A stretch of 55,939 nucleotides of DNA from a virus: positions 1 to 55,939 of the IMG/VR virus record IMGVR_UViG_3300042987_002196; one strand, written 5' to 3'. Below are positions 1-7,739 of the stretch, in pieces (positions within the stretch are counted from its first letter, which is position 1; the number at the start of each line of letters is the position of its first letter). The notes under the pieces are model-generated. The model made no database searches, was not told the DNA's origin, and worked only from the letters and a program-made list of their open reading frames with translations. A program made the translations under genes and the position numbers.

Positions 1-132
1 GATCATCGTCGATGAGTGCCACCTGGCTATCGCCGACACCTACAAGAAGGTGATCGAGGCCGCAGGCAACCCACCGCTCCTAGGTCTTTCGGGCTCGCCA
101 TGTCGTCTCGATTCCCGTGGCATGGGCGAGAT
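1..132. repeat. terminal direct repeat closing the circle (left copy)
   Basis: Bases 1-132 recur at 55808-55939 with one difference (C at 127, T at 55934). The reading frame of the helicase runs from the right copy into the left copy without interruption. This shows the contig wraps on itself: the unique length is about 55,807 bp and the ends are an arbitrary cut, not a physical phage terminus. The single mismatch could be population variation or a sequencing error. Confidence 0.95.
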
Positions 133-1039
133 GTTCGACGTACTGGTCCCCACCTGCTCCACCGGCGACCTGATCGCCGAGGGCCTGCTCGCACCCATCC
201 GCTACTACGCACCCACCAAGCCTGATCTCAGTGACATCCGCACCCGCGCCGGTGACTACGCGCTAGACCAGCTTGCAGAAGCCGTTGATCGGCCGTCCAT
301 CATCGGAGACGCAGTTGCTCACTACCGCAAATACGCCCACGGTCGCCGTGCAGTCGCCTTCTGCGTCAACATCAAGCACGCAGAACACACAGCTGCTGCC
401 TTTACTGAGGCCGGCTACCGCGCTGTCGCTATCTCAGGCAACTCCACCCGCGAAGAGCGGCGGCAAGCGCTAACCGGCCTGCGCCAGGGCACCATCGACA
501 TCGTCTGCAACTGCGCTCTTTGGGTGGCCGGTGTCGACTGCCCAGAGATCGGCTGCGTCATCCTGCTGCGCCCCACCAAGTCGCTCACCATGTACCTGCA
601 GTCCGTTGGTCGTGGTCTGCGCACATGTGCTGGCAAGCCGGATTTGATCGTCTTAGATCACGCAAGTTGCGTCTTTACGCATGGCTTACCGCAGGATCCA
701 CGCGAATGGACGCTTGATGCCAAACCCAAGCGAGCCAATGCCAACGCTCCTGCTGTTCGCGAATGTCCGTCCTGTTTTGCCTGCCATGCTCCAGCTCCTG
801 TTTGCCCCTGCTGTGGCCACGTTTATGTCCGGGAGACAGTGCCGCAAGGCCCTCAACAGATCGACGGCCAGCTGGTGGAGGTGGATGAAGCAGTTGTACG
901 GCGTCAGCGGAATCGGGAGCAGGCAAACGCTCAAACGCTCGAAGAACTGATCGAAATCGGCCGCAAGCGCGGAATGAAGTCGCCCTACGGCTGGGCGAAA
1001 CACGTCCTTGCGGCCCGGCAACGGAAGAGGGCCGCATGA
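2..1039 (+). CDS. DEAD/DEAH-box SF2 helicase, C-terminal part (gene starts at 55479)
   Basis: This is the C-terminal 345 residues of a 455-residue SF2 helicase whose first 110 codons lie at the right end of the window. It probably unwinds or remodels DNA in phage replication or recombination. The fragment begins inside motif II (VDECH, residues 113-117 of the joined protein). Motif VI reads QSVGRGLR at about residue 310, the arginine-finger motif of Ssl2/UvsW-like and restriction-ResIII helicases. After the helicase core, residues about 364-384 hold paired cysteines (CPSC, then CPCC), probably a zinc ribbon, followed by a basic tail. Its TGA overlaps the ATG of the next gene (ATGA at 1036), so the two are translationally coupled. 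Family call is firm; the exact substrate is not known. Confidence 0.9.
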   Translation: MIVDECHLAIADTYKKVIEAAGNPPLLGLSGSPCRLDSRGMGEMFDVLVPTCSTGDLIAEGLLAPIRYYAPTKPDLSDIRTRAGDYALDQLAEAVDRPSIIGDAVAHYRKYAHGRRAVAFCVNIKHAEHTAAAFTEAGYRAVAISGNSTREERRQALTGLRQGTIDIVCNCALWVAGVDCPEIGCVILLRPTKSLTMYLQSVGRGLRTCAGKPDLIVLDHASCVFTHGLPQDPREWTLDAKPKRANANAPAVRECPSCFACHAPAPVCPCCGHVYVRETVPQGPQQIDGQLVEVDEAVVRRQRNREQANAQTLEELIEIGRKRGMKSPYGWAKHVLAARQRKRAA

Positions 1040-1245
1040 CAAACGACTACACCTACCCAGGTCAGGCGCACCTAGCAGACTCATCCATCGGCGCTGACTG
1101 TAAGGACTGCCTCTATTACGTTCCCCGACCCTTCGTACAGATCAAGCGGAACTGCTGCTCCAAAGCCAAGCAGATGGCTGGCAAGTGGCTCAAGCCGATC
1201 CCGCCTTACGCCACCGCCTGCAAATACTTCACGCGGCGAACATGA
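1036..1245 (+). CDS. small Cys-rich hypothetical protein
   Basis: A 69-residue protein that overlaps the helicase stop codon by 4 nt, so it belongs to the same transcription unit. It has cysteines in a C-x2-C (CKDC, about residues 22-25), a CC pair (about 40-41) and one near the C-terminus (CKYF), a spacing compatible with a small metal-binding fold, though the set is too irregular to assign. No membrane segment or signal peptide is visible. It lies between a helicase and a nuclease, so a role in DNA metabolism is plausible by position only. I do not recognise the family. Confidence 0.6.
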   Translation: MTNDYTYPGQAHLADSSIGADCKDCLYYVPRPFVQIKRNCCSKAKQMAGKWLKPIPPYATACKYFTRRT

Positions 1246-1270
1246 TGGGAGCCAGCTGCTGCCCGGCTCC

Positions 1271-1654
1271 ATGGCGAACCAGGAAACCGATCTGCAGCAG
1301 CGGATACGGTTGGCCCTCGGCCAGCTGCCCGACATCCGTCTCTGGCGCAACAACTCCGGCAAGCTCCCCGACCCACGTACTGGCCGCTGGGTCCAGTTCG
1401 GTGTCGCCTCGCCCGGTGGCTCCGATCTCATCGGCTACCGCTCCATCACCATCACACCCGACATGGTCGGCCGTACCGTTGCCGTCTTTACCGCAATCGA
1501 GGTCAAGACGCCCACTGGCCGGGCAACACCAGCTCAGCGGCACTTCATCGATCACATCCGGCGGGCTGGTGGGATCGCGGGCATTGTCAGGTCGGTAGCC
1601 GATGCGCAGCGGATCCTTGGCGATTCAGCACCTCCTTCACGCGAGCACCAGTGA
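1271..1654 (+). CDS. VRR-NUC domain nuclease
   Basis: A 127-residue single-domain VRR-NUC protein of the PD-(D/E)xK nuclease superfamily. The conserved core is visible: GGSDLIG at about residues 48-54, then IEVKT at about 76-80 (the catalytic E-x-K), then a T-x-AQ-x2-F block and a GGIAGIVRS strand close to the C-terminus. Stand-alone VRR-NUC proteins are common in phages next to SF2 helicases and are thought to cut branched or structured DNA during replication and recombination. That pairing is seen here, with the helicase 230 nt upstream. The start is the ATG at 1271. The last 68 nt overlap tail-to-tail with the minus-strand CoiA-like gene. Family assignment is strong; the role is inferred from family and neighbours. 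Confidence 0.88.
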   Translation: MANQETDLQQRIRLALGQLPDIRLWRNNSGKLPDPRTGRWVQFGVASPGGSDLIGYRSITITPDMVGRTVAVFTAIEVKTPTGRATPAQRHFIDHIRRAGGIAGIVRSVADAQRILGDSAPPSREHQ

Positions 1655-3002
1655 GCTCCTGCCCTGTCTCTACCTGCCACATCAGCGCCAGCGTGTAGTA
1701 GTGCAGGCCCGGCTCAGCATGCTTCCAAGCCAGCAGCTGCGCCCTAGCGCGTTCGGCAAACTCCTGCTTGGCCTGTTCAATCCTCCGCTTCTCCTCCTGT
1801 TGCCTTTCGACTTGCAGGCGCTCCCGCAGCGCCAGCTCCTTCGCCCATTCTTCGCGCTCACGACGGTCGATCTCCTCCCTTTCTTTGCGCAGCTCCTCGT
1901 TTCGACGCCGATACTCAGCCATTCGCTTCTGAAACTCTTCCTCCGAAATCTTTCGCGCCTCCTCAAGCTCCCGCTGCCGCTGTTCTTCCTCCGCCCTTTG
2001 CTTGATCTCCAGACGGATGCGTTCCGCCTCAGCAGCCTCACGCAGCGACCGCTCGTGCTTCAGCCGCTCCTGCTCCTTCCTCTCCCACTCAGCCTGTTTC
2101 CTCAGCTCGCGAATCCGCTCCTTCTCGGCAAACACCTTCAAGTCGGCAATGGCTTTTTCCGCCGCCTCAAATTCCACGTCAGCGTGTTCAATGAATTCTT
2201 CATCAATGAAGCGGTCAACTCCGCTCGAGGAGACCAGCCAGGTCGGTGGGTTACTGAATTCCGACGCCCACCAAAAGCGCCTTCGGTACTCGTCCGGCGC
2301 CTTCGTCCACTGACGCCTCAATCGCGTCATTTCGTCGAACACGTGCTCTCGCCGCTTCCGCGCCTCCGACAGCACTCGATCCCGTTCGTGCCATTCGTGC
2401 GGCACTACCGGTACATCATCGCCACAGACCATGGTGTACAGCTCCTGCGAGGTCAGATAGCGCCCCACAGCGGCTTGGTGCCTTGTCGAATGACTGAGCT
2501 GAAACAACCCGCCGGGCAAATCCAAGATGATCGGTTTTGTCGCGTCCGCAAAACTGCGCTTCGGGCCTTTGCGCTTCCAACGGTAGAAGTACCTGCCCTT
2601 GCCTTCATAAGAAATTGCTATGTCGTCCGCAAACCCTGTGCCCCCAAATCTCACGGCGTCAAGCACCCACAGCATCTCGCCGTAGAACTCTTCTCGCTCA
2701 CGGATCGCCGTCAAACTGATACTGCTGTGCTGCACCTCAAGAACCGCCAGCGGACCCTTAACGTCGGCGCGATGGTTCTCGATCGAGACTTCCTGGCACT
2801 CAATCGGGAACCGGCTCTTCCAATCGAGGTGCCACTCAGTCTCCGGCTCAGACAGGTAGTTGCACTCGGCCACCCGGTGCGCCCAGTGCCAGACAACCTT
2901 CTCGCCGCACTTGGCGACAACCTCGCCACCGCACCCAGGGCAGGCCCCGCGAAAGCCGGGCTTGGGCTGCGAACGCTGCCCGTCGACCAAGGCGACCAGC
3001 AT
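1587..3002 (-). CDS. CoiA-like nuclease with long coiled-coil tail
   Basis: A 471-residue protein resembling the competence protein CoiA family. The first 35 residues hold a CPGC zinc-knuckle-like motif and a WHWAH motif. Next comes a PD-(D/E)xK nuclease core, with ETEWHLDWK (about residue 53), HRADV and VLEVQHS (E-x-Q, about 88-94), all hallmarks of CoiA proteins. From about residue 285 to 445 the protein is an extremely charged Glu/Arg/Lys/Gln helix with heptad character, a long coiled coil. In naturally competent bacteria CoiA acts on incoming DNA; phage and prophage copies are of unclear role. It is transcribed against its neighbours and converges with the VRR-NUC gene (overlap 1587-1654). 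The ATG at 3002 gives a sensible N-terminus just before the zinc motif. Confidence 0.8.
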   Translation of the reverse strand: MLVALVDGQRSQPKPGFRGACPGCGGEVVAKCGEKVVWHWAHRVAECNYLSEPETEWHLDWKSRFPIECQEVSIENHRADVKGPLAVLEVQHSSISLTAIREREEFYGEMLWVLDAVRFGGTGFADDIAISYEGKGRYFYRWKRKGPKRSFADATKPIILDLPGGLFQLSHSTRHQAAVGRYLTSQELYTMVCGDDVPVVPHEWHERDRVLSEARKRREHVFDEMTRLRRQWTKAPDEYRRRFWWASEFSNPPTWLVSSSGVDRFIDEEFIEHADVEFEAAEKAIADLKVFAEKERIRELRKQAEWERKEQERLKHERSLREAAEAERIRLEIKQRAEEEQRQRELEEARKISEEEFQKRMAEYRRRNEELRKEREEIDRREREEWAKELALRERLQVERQQEEKRRIEQAKQEFAERARAQLLAWKHAEPGLHYYTLALMWQVETGQELTGARVKEVLNRQGSAAHRLPT

Positions 3003-3082
3003 GACGATTTGAGAAAAACTGGTCGAACCGTAGCACCCCTCAGGGTCATCGGGGTATCATTCCAAGCACACTCAATGCACAC

Positions 3083-3220
3083 ATGAAACGCATTCCGCTC
3101 TTGCTGCCTCCAGACATGCTTGCCTGGCTCGATGCCAAGACCAGAGGCGTCGAAAACCGGAACACCTTTATCCGCCGGCTGATCGCCGAAGCCATGAAGC
3201 ACGACCAGGAGGCCCGCTGA
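3083..3220 (+). CDS. tiny ribbon-helix-helix (CopG/Arc-like) protein
   Basis: A 45-residue protein below the usual length cut-off for gene calling. The start (MKRIPLLLP) could form the single beta strand, and the following PDMLAWLD...NRNTFIRRLIAEAM part matches the two-helix pattern of ribbon-helix-helix proteins, including the N-x2-FIR-x-L-I-x2-A-M signature of the second helix. Its TGA overlaps the ATG of the primase-helicase gene (ATGA at 3217-3220), which supports translation and coupling. Such proteins are dimeric DNA binders that often repress their own operon. It may control this replication operon, whose leader (3003-3082) holds a TATCAT box at 3055-3060. Function is inferred from fold. 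Confidence 0.7.
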   Translation: MKRIPLLLPPDMLAWLDAKTRGVENRNTFIRRLIAEAMKHDQEAR

Positions 3221-5865
3221 TGCAGGCGCCTGATTTCGACGCCGCACGCCAGTTCCTGGCTGCCCTCGGCAAACCCAAGGGCGCCATACGCCTGCGTGGC
3301 TTCTACGCCAAGACCGACCCGCGCAAGGCCAACGATCACGGCGCCAAGGGTGACCCCACCAAGGCCCTGATCGAGGGCTGGGTGGCCGACAAACGCGGCG
3401 TCTACGTCGTGATCAACAACGGCGGTGACAAGGATGTCGACATCACCGGCTGCATTGCCCTGTTCTGCGAATGGGACGATCGCCCCAAGGACTGGCAGGT
3501 CACGGCATGGCAGGAACTCGGCCTGCCCGAGCCCAGCCTTCAGGTCGACACTGGCGGTAAATCCATCCACAACTACTGGATCCTCTCCGAGCCGGTGACC
3601 GCCGAGCAGTGGAAGCCCATCCAAACCCGCCTGCTTGACTACGCCGACGCCGACCGCCAGCTCAAGAACCCCTCGCGGGTCATGCGCCTACCTGGCACGC
3701 CGCACCCCGAGACCGGACAGCAGGCAGCGATCATCCACCAGAGCGACGCCCGCTACACGCTCGCGGATTTTGCAGCCAGGCTCCCCGAGCCGGTGGTTGA
3801 TCGCCGCATTGAGCAGGCCCGCACCTTCACCGACTACGAGGCCCAAGGGCTTGACGAGATCCAGAAGGCGCTCAGCTGCATACCGCCTCGAGTACCCGGT
3901 GGTGGCACATATCCGATGTACCGCAACATCCTCTGGGGCTTGATCAAAGCCTGCGAGGAGGCCGGCAGCTCAGCCGATACCGCCATCTCGATGATGGCCA
4001 GCCACAGCCCGCAGTGGACCGGCATCGAACAGATTGCACGATCCGGTGGTGCAGATATCACCGCCGGCAGCTTCTGGTACTGGGCCAAGCACCACGGCTA
4101 CCAGGCGCCGCGCAAGGTGCGACCTGGGCCGCCGGAGCTGCGCAACTTGCCTCCCACGCCCGCTGCAGAACCTGCTCACGAGCCGGCCGAGATCCCAGAC
4201 GAGGAGCCGGATCTCGAGGACGATGCTCCGGGATCTTCCCTGCCATTTCGCCCCCTAGGCTTCGATCACGGCATCTACTACTACTTGCCGGCCGCGGCCT
4301 GCCAGGTTCTTGCCCTGACCGCCGCCCAGCACAACAAGTCCCATTTCTTGCAGCTCGCAAATCTCGAGTGGTGGGCAAACGGCTTCGGCAATGAGCGCGG
4401 CCGCATCGACTGGGATTCGGCGCAGAACGCCGTCATGAGTTCCTGCATCGCGCAGGGCGTCTACGATCCGTCACGTCTGCGTGGTCGCGGCGCCTGGGCT
4501 GATGCCGATCGCGTCATCCTGCACCTCGGCAACCGACTGGTAATCGATGGGTGCTCAAGCCCCATCACCAAGTTGCCCAAAGGTTTCAAGAGCTACTACT
4601 TCTACGAAAACGCCAAGGCCATTGACGGTCCCGGCAACGAATCTCTGTCCGACGACCTTTGCAACAGCATCAAGAAGATCGCTCGTCGGTTCAGGTGGGA
4701 AACTCCAGCATCGGCCAACCTGTTGCTCGGCTTCATCGTCCTCGCACCTGTTTGCGGCTCCCTCAAGTGGCGCCCGCACATCTGGGTCACCGGTGGTGCC
4801 GGCACCGGCAAGACCACAATCCTGGGCTCTTTCATGAAGCCCTTGCTCGGTGGCATGTTCGAGGGCGCGACCGGTGGAACCACGGAGGCCGGCCTGCGCG
4901 GCCAGCTGCGCTCTGACGCCATCCCGGTAGTGTTCGACGAGCTCGAGCAGAACGAGCTCAAGGACAAGCTGCAGGTTCAGAACATCCTCGCCCTCGCCCG
5001 GATCGCGTCATCTGAAGGCGGCAAAATATACAAGGGCACGACAAGTGGTGGCTCGAATACGTTTGAGATCCGCTCAATGTTCTGCGTCAGCTCAATCAAC
5101 GTCGCCCTGATCCAACGCGCCGACCTCGACCGTTTTTGCGTACTTGGCCTGCGCAAAGATCAGATGGACAAGGATGATTGGACCGAATTTGAGCAGGAAA
5201 TCTTGAAGACCTGCACCGAAGACAACGGCCGCCGTTTGGTGGCACGCACGATTAAGCAAATCCCCACGATTCGCACCAACGCCAAGACACTTGCATCGGT
5301 GCTTTCGCAGTGTTTCGGGCAGCGATTTGGTGATCAGTACGGCACCTTGCTTGCCGGCGCGTGGACCCTCGAGGCCAACGGCGGTGGCGAGCTAACGGTC
5401 GAGGCCGCAAAGAAATGGGTCGACGGCATGGACTGGAACAGCCGTGAAGTCGATCGCAACGACGCCGATGAGATGAAGTGCCTCAACCACATCCTTCAGG
5501 CCATGGTGCAGGTGGATGGCGGCCGCCGTATGACCCTGCTGGAGCTGGTGCAGATGGCCGTCGACGATGTCTTGTACGTCGGACACAGCACCACGGAGGA
5601 GGTGGCAACGGTGCTGGGGCGGCACGGCCTCAAGGTGACCGCCGGCTGCCTTGCGATCTCGAATAACAGCACCGCGCTGCAGAACCTGCTTAAGGACACC
5701 CCTTGGGCAGGCAACGCATACCGTCAAGCGCTGCGTCGATTACCCAATGCAACGGCGTCGACGACCACGGTGCGGTTCCCGGCGAGCGGAGTGGCTCGCG
5801 CAACGTTAATCCCACTTGAGACACTTGAGACTGAGGGTGAAACGGCCGAAACCGTTACAAAGTAA
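3220..5865 (+). CDS. bifunctional primase-helicase replication protein
   Basis: An 881-residue replication protein, probably the main DNA replication enzyme of the phage. The N-terminal third looks like an archaeo-eukaryotic-type primase/RepB-like domain: FCEWDD near residue 85 and SRVMRLPGTPHPETGQ near 160-175, typical of phage and plasmid prim-pol proteins. A primase C-terminal region follows (VPGG...YRNILWGL, about 228-245). After a low-complexity acidic linker (about 315-335) comes an AAA+/SF3-like helicase domain with Walker A GGAGTGKT (about 525-532) and Walker B VVFDELEQ (about 569-576). No DNA polymerase was found in the window, so elongation presumably uses host enzymes. The gene is coupled to the small RHH gene by ATGA. 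Its 3' end overlaps an inverted repeat (5851-5869) that begins the GTAACGGT repeat cluster. Confidence 0.85.
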   Translation: MQAPDFDAARQFLAALGKPKGAIRLRGFYAKTDPRKANDHGAKGDPTKALIEGWVADKRGVYVVINNGGDKDVDITGCIALFCEWDDRPKDWQVTAWQELGLPEPSLQVDTGGKSIHNYWILSEPVTAEQWKPIQTRLLDYADADRQLKNPSRVMRLPGTPHPETGQQAAIIHQSDARYTLADFAARLPEPVVDRRIEQARTFTDYEAQGLDEIQKALSCIPPRVPGGGTYPMYRNILWGLIKACEEAGSSADTAISMMASHSPQWTGIEQIARSGGADITAGSFWYWAKHHGYQAPRKVRPGPPELRNLPPTPAAEPAHEPAEIPDEEPDLEDDAPGSSLPFRPLGFDHGIYYYLPAAACQVLALTAAQHNKSHFLQLANLEWWANGFGNERGRIDWDSAQNAVMSSCIAQGVYDPSRLRGRGAWADADRVILHLGNRLVIDGCSSPITKLPKGFKSYYFYENAKAIDGPGNESLSDDLCNSIKKIARRFRWETPASANLLLGFIVLAPVCGSLKWRPHIWVTGGAGTGKTTILGSFMKPLLGGMFEGATGGTTEAGLRGQLRSDAIPVVFDELEQNELKDKLQVQNILALARIASSEGGKIYKGTTSGGSNTFEIRSMFCVSSINVALIQRADLDRFCVLGLRKDQMDKDDWTEFEQEILKTCTEDNGRRLVARTIKQIPTIRTNAKTLASVLSQCFGQRFGDQYGTLLAGAWTLEANGGGELTVEAAKKWVDGMDWNSREVDRNDADEMKCLNHILQAMVQVDGGRRMTLLELVQMAVDDVLYVGHSTTEEVATVLGRHGLKVTAGCLAISNNSTALQNLLKDTPWAGNAYRQALRRLPNATASTTTVRFPASGVARATLIPLETLETEGETAETVTK

Positions 5866-6101
5866 CGGTGCCTGTTTCGCCCAAAACCCTTGCGCCGCAA
5901 CGGTTTTTGAAATTCGTAACGGTGTAACGGTTTCTCCCGAGAAACACCCAGAGAGATATACAGACCCCCTCCCTGTCACAGACCCCCTCTCCCTCTCTAC
6001 TACTACTATCTATTTTTATAAAGATTATTGTTACAACGTTACAAGCCAGATCCAGCAAGGGGTTTGGGCGTAACGGTCGATGTTTCACGCTGTTACACCG
6101 T
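5851..6101. repeat. cluster of GTAACGGT repeats with AT-rich segment (possible replication origin)
   Basis: A 19-bp inverted repeat, ACCGTTAC-aaa-GTAACGGT, lies at 5851-5869 over the stop codon of the primase-helicase gene. A tandem pair GTAACGGTGTAACGGT follows at 5916-5931, a related GTTACAAC/GTTACAAG pair at 6030-6045, GTAACGGT at 6070-6077 and GTTACACCGT at 6092-6101. Between them (about 5940-6040) is a pyrimidine-rich then AT-rich stretch unlike the 60%+ GC surroundings. Iterons beside an AT-rich segment next to the replication gene are the usual make-up of an initiator-dependent origin, but an operator cluster is equally possible. No protein-coding gene is seen between 5866 and 6107. 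A further copy, GTAACGGT-tt-GTTAC, sits at 7163-7177. Confidence 0.55.
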
Positions 6102-6107
6102 TTCACC

Positions 6108-6323
6108 ATGCCCCAGCCCACTCCTGACCACCAGCGCCTCGTCGCTAGCCCCACCAGATGGCCCGCTAAGCCCCGCGGAACCGCCTGCAAGGTCTTCATG
6201 GGCTCCCAGTGGGCCTCAGGCACCTGGGAGGGCCTGCAGGGCGATCGTGGGGCCATCTGGGTGGGCAGGGAGCAGCGGATGGTCTTCTGCAGCGATTCAC
6301 GCAATGTCCGCTTCGGCTCTTGA
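6108..6323 (+). CDS. small hypothetical protein
   Basis: A 71-residue protein with a Pro/Arg-rich start and a Trp/Gly-rich middle (ASGTWEGLQ, AIWVGR), suggesting a small beta-rich fold. It begins 7 nt after the last repeat of the GTAACGGT cluster and is followed 33 nt later by a strong hairpin terminator, so it looks like the last short cistron of the replication unit. No motif, membrane segment or signal peptide was recognised. It could also be spurious, as the region is short and GC-rich; the codon pattern and the position between repeat cluster and terminator favour a real gene. Confidence 0.5.
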   Translation: MPQPTPDHQRLVASPTRWPAKPRGTACKVFMGSQWASGTWEGLQGDRGAIWVGREQRMVFCSDSRNVRFGS

Positions 6324-6355
6324 CGACCTGCTACCTTTGGAGCGCGATGGGAGCT

Positions 6356-6399
6356 CTCGGACCTGCCAGCATGGTGCTGGCTCCGAGGGCTTTTTCTTT
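6356..6399 (+). terminator. Rho-independent terminator
   Basis: A hairpin with outer stem CTCGGA/TCCGAG (6356-6361 with 6382-6387) and inner stem GCCAGC/GCTGGC (6365-6370 with 6376-6381), followed by GGCTTTTTCTTT. This is a classical intrinsic terminator ending the replication unit 12 nt before the next gene. The short distance to the 6411 start could also let it act as an attenuator. Confidence 0.8.
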
Positions 6400-6410
6400 G
6401 CGAGGGCGTC

Positions 6411-7166
6411 ATGGCCGGTGAGATCCAGTTCGAAGGCAACAAGCTGGTGCGCGACCTCGATGTGTTCGCCAAGGTCCAGCTGCCGTTCATGTCGTCGCTG
6501 GCGATCAACCGCACCGCCACCCACGTCCGCGATTCGCTGCGTGGCTCGATGCGTGGGACGTTCACCTACCTGACGCCCTACACGCAGAACTCGCTGTTCA
6601 TGCGCGTCAGCACCAAGCAGAAGCTTTACGCCGACGTTGGCATCAAGGAATTTGGCTCTAAGGGCAACGCAGCTGCTGATTACCTGCGGCCGCAAATCTT
6701 TGGCGGTCCGGTCTATCGAACGCGGTTCCAACGCCGCCTAGAACGTCAGGTCGGGCTGGGGTCTGGTTATATGCTTCCGCTGCACAGCAGTGACGCTGCG
6801 CAGCTGGGGCCGAGCGGCCGGATCATCGCAGGACAGTACACCGCAGCGCTGTACGGAATTCGAGCGATGGAAGATATTCGCGGCTCGGGGAGATATGGCA
6901 AGTTCGACTACAAAACACTCGGCACCTACACCTACATCCGGCCGGGGCAGCTGGTGTTTGGGCGCAACAGCAACAGGCCGCTGGCGCCGGGCATCTACCG
7001 GGTGCAGGGCACGGACCTGTCAATGCTGTTCAAGCAGCTGCGGCGGACGCCGAGCGTGCAGAAGAAGTGGGACTTCTACGGCATCGCGCAGACAAGCGCC
7101 GAGCGGAAGCTGCCCAAAGCGTTCGACGAGGTGTTCCGCGAGGTGATGGGCAAACCGAATGTGTAA
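6411..7166 (+). CDS. gpZ/virion-morphogenesis-like protein
   Basis: A 251-residue protein. Its N-terminal pattern (a strand, then LDVFAKVQLPFMSSLAINRT, then a helix TATHVRDSLR, then TP-x-TQNSL and an ADVGIKEF strand) resembles the lambda gpZ-like/minor tail 'virion morphogenesis' family, whose members connect head and tail. The middle is Gly/Tyr/Arg rich and the C-terminus is charged and helical. Unusually it is not in the structural block but between replication and packaging genes, downstream of a strong terminator. A TACCTT box at 6332 may supply a promoter. The family call is by pattern only. The gene ends just before GTAACGGTTTGTTAC (7163-7177), a copy of the repeat seen at 5851-6101. 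Confidence 0.6.
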   Translation: MAGEIQFEGNKLVRDLDVFAKVQLPFMSSLAINRTATHVRDSLRGSMRGTFTYLTPYTQNSLFMRVSTKQKLYADVGIKEFGSKGNAAADYLRPQIFGGPVYRTRFQRRLERQVGLGSGYMLPLHSSDAAQLGPSGRIIAGQYTAALYGIRAMEDIRGSGRYGKFDYKTLGTYTYIRPGQLVFGRNSNRPLAPGIYRVQGTDLSMLFKQLRRTPSVQKKWDFYGIAQTSAERKLPKAFDEVFREVMGKPNV

Positions 7167-7238
7167 CGGTTTGTTACAGCAGTGGGCGTGAGCTGGGCAT
7201 GCGTGGGGTACGGTGGCGGGGTATTTGACGCATTACCC

Positions 7239-7427
7239 ATGGCCACCGACCCCAAGGTCGCCATTGCTTTGCACGGCCTCGTCAGCAACCAGCTCAACCG
7301 CGGCCGCACGCTGGAGCAGATCCGCGATCAGTTCTTCGATGCCGACACCGATCTTGAGCTGATCGAGGCATTCAGCGAGCCCGAGTGGCTGCAGTCTGTG
7401 CTGATCGAAGCGAGGGCAGCGCAATGA
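7239..7427 (+). CDS. small hypothetical protein
   Basis: A 62-residue acidic, helical protein (from MATDPKVAIALHG to ARAAQ). An upstream in-frame start at 7182 would add a Gly-rich leader that looks non-coding, so the ATG at 7239 is preferred. A TATTTG box lies 20 nt upstream. Its stop overlaps the start of the next gene (ATGA at 7424-7427). The mix of short helices (LVSNQLNRGRTLEQIRDQF, ELIEAF) could be a small three-helix bundle. I do not recognise a family. The overlap and even size with the next gene raise the thought of a two-gene module, but nothing marks it as toxin-antitoxin. Confidence 0.6.
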   Translation: MATDPKVAIALHGLVSNQLNRGRTLEQIRDQFFDADTDLELIEAFSEPEWLQSVLIEARAAQ

Positions 7428-7660
7428 CGGCGGTTGAGAGCTACGTGATGGCGCTGGTGCTCGGCGCCATTGATGGCGGCAGCCGTGAGCTGTGCCAAGA
7501 CATCGCAGTGGAGCTGGCACTGAGCAACGACTTCAGCTTTGAGGAGCGGCTGGCGATGCGCGACGCAGCTGCAATGGTCCTGCGCACCCGTCATCCTGAG
7601 GTTGAGCTGCTGGATGCCATCCGCATTGCACTGGATTGCTATCTGATACCAGCGGGCTAA
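7424..7660 (+). CDS. small hypothetical helical protein
   Basis: A 78-residue protein that starts at the ATG overlapping the preceding stop codon and is followed 30 nt later by an intrinsic terminator, so it ends this short two-gene unit. It is mostly helical and acidic (AIDGGSRELCQDIAVELAL, FEERLAMRDAAAMVL), with two Cys residues too far apart for a metal site. No domain was recognised. Translation coupling and the terminator support it as a real gene. Confidence 0.6.
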   Translation: MTAVESYVMALVLGAIDGGSRELCQDIAVELALSNDFSFEERLAMRDAAAMVLRTRHPEVELLDAIRIALDCYLIPAG

Positions 7661-7689
7661 GCTGCGTGCGGACAAGGAGAGAGGACCAG

Positions 7690-7718
7690 CGGTCTGTCGG
7701 GAGGCAGGCCGTTTTTTT
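7690..7718 (+). terminator. Rho-independent terminator
   Basis: Stem CGGTCTG (7690-7696) pairs with CAGGCCG (7705-7711) with one G-U pair and an 8-nt loop, followed directly by seven T residues. It ends the unit of the two small genes and lies 22 nt before the end of the minus-strand HNH-AP2 gene. Confidence 0.85.
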
Positions 7719-7739
7719 GTGGCCTTGAGTCCCCTCGAC

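Noticed and set aside
1602-3086. 494-residue plus-strand open frame
   Set aside because: It is the antisense of the CoiA-like gene; Leu/Pro-rich composition is the mirror of the Glu/Arg coiled coil.
7239-7660. toxin-antitoxin pair
   Set aside because: Two small overlapping genes with a terminator, but no fold, active site or DNA-binding signature of any TA family is visible.
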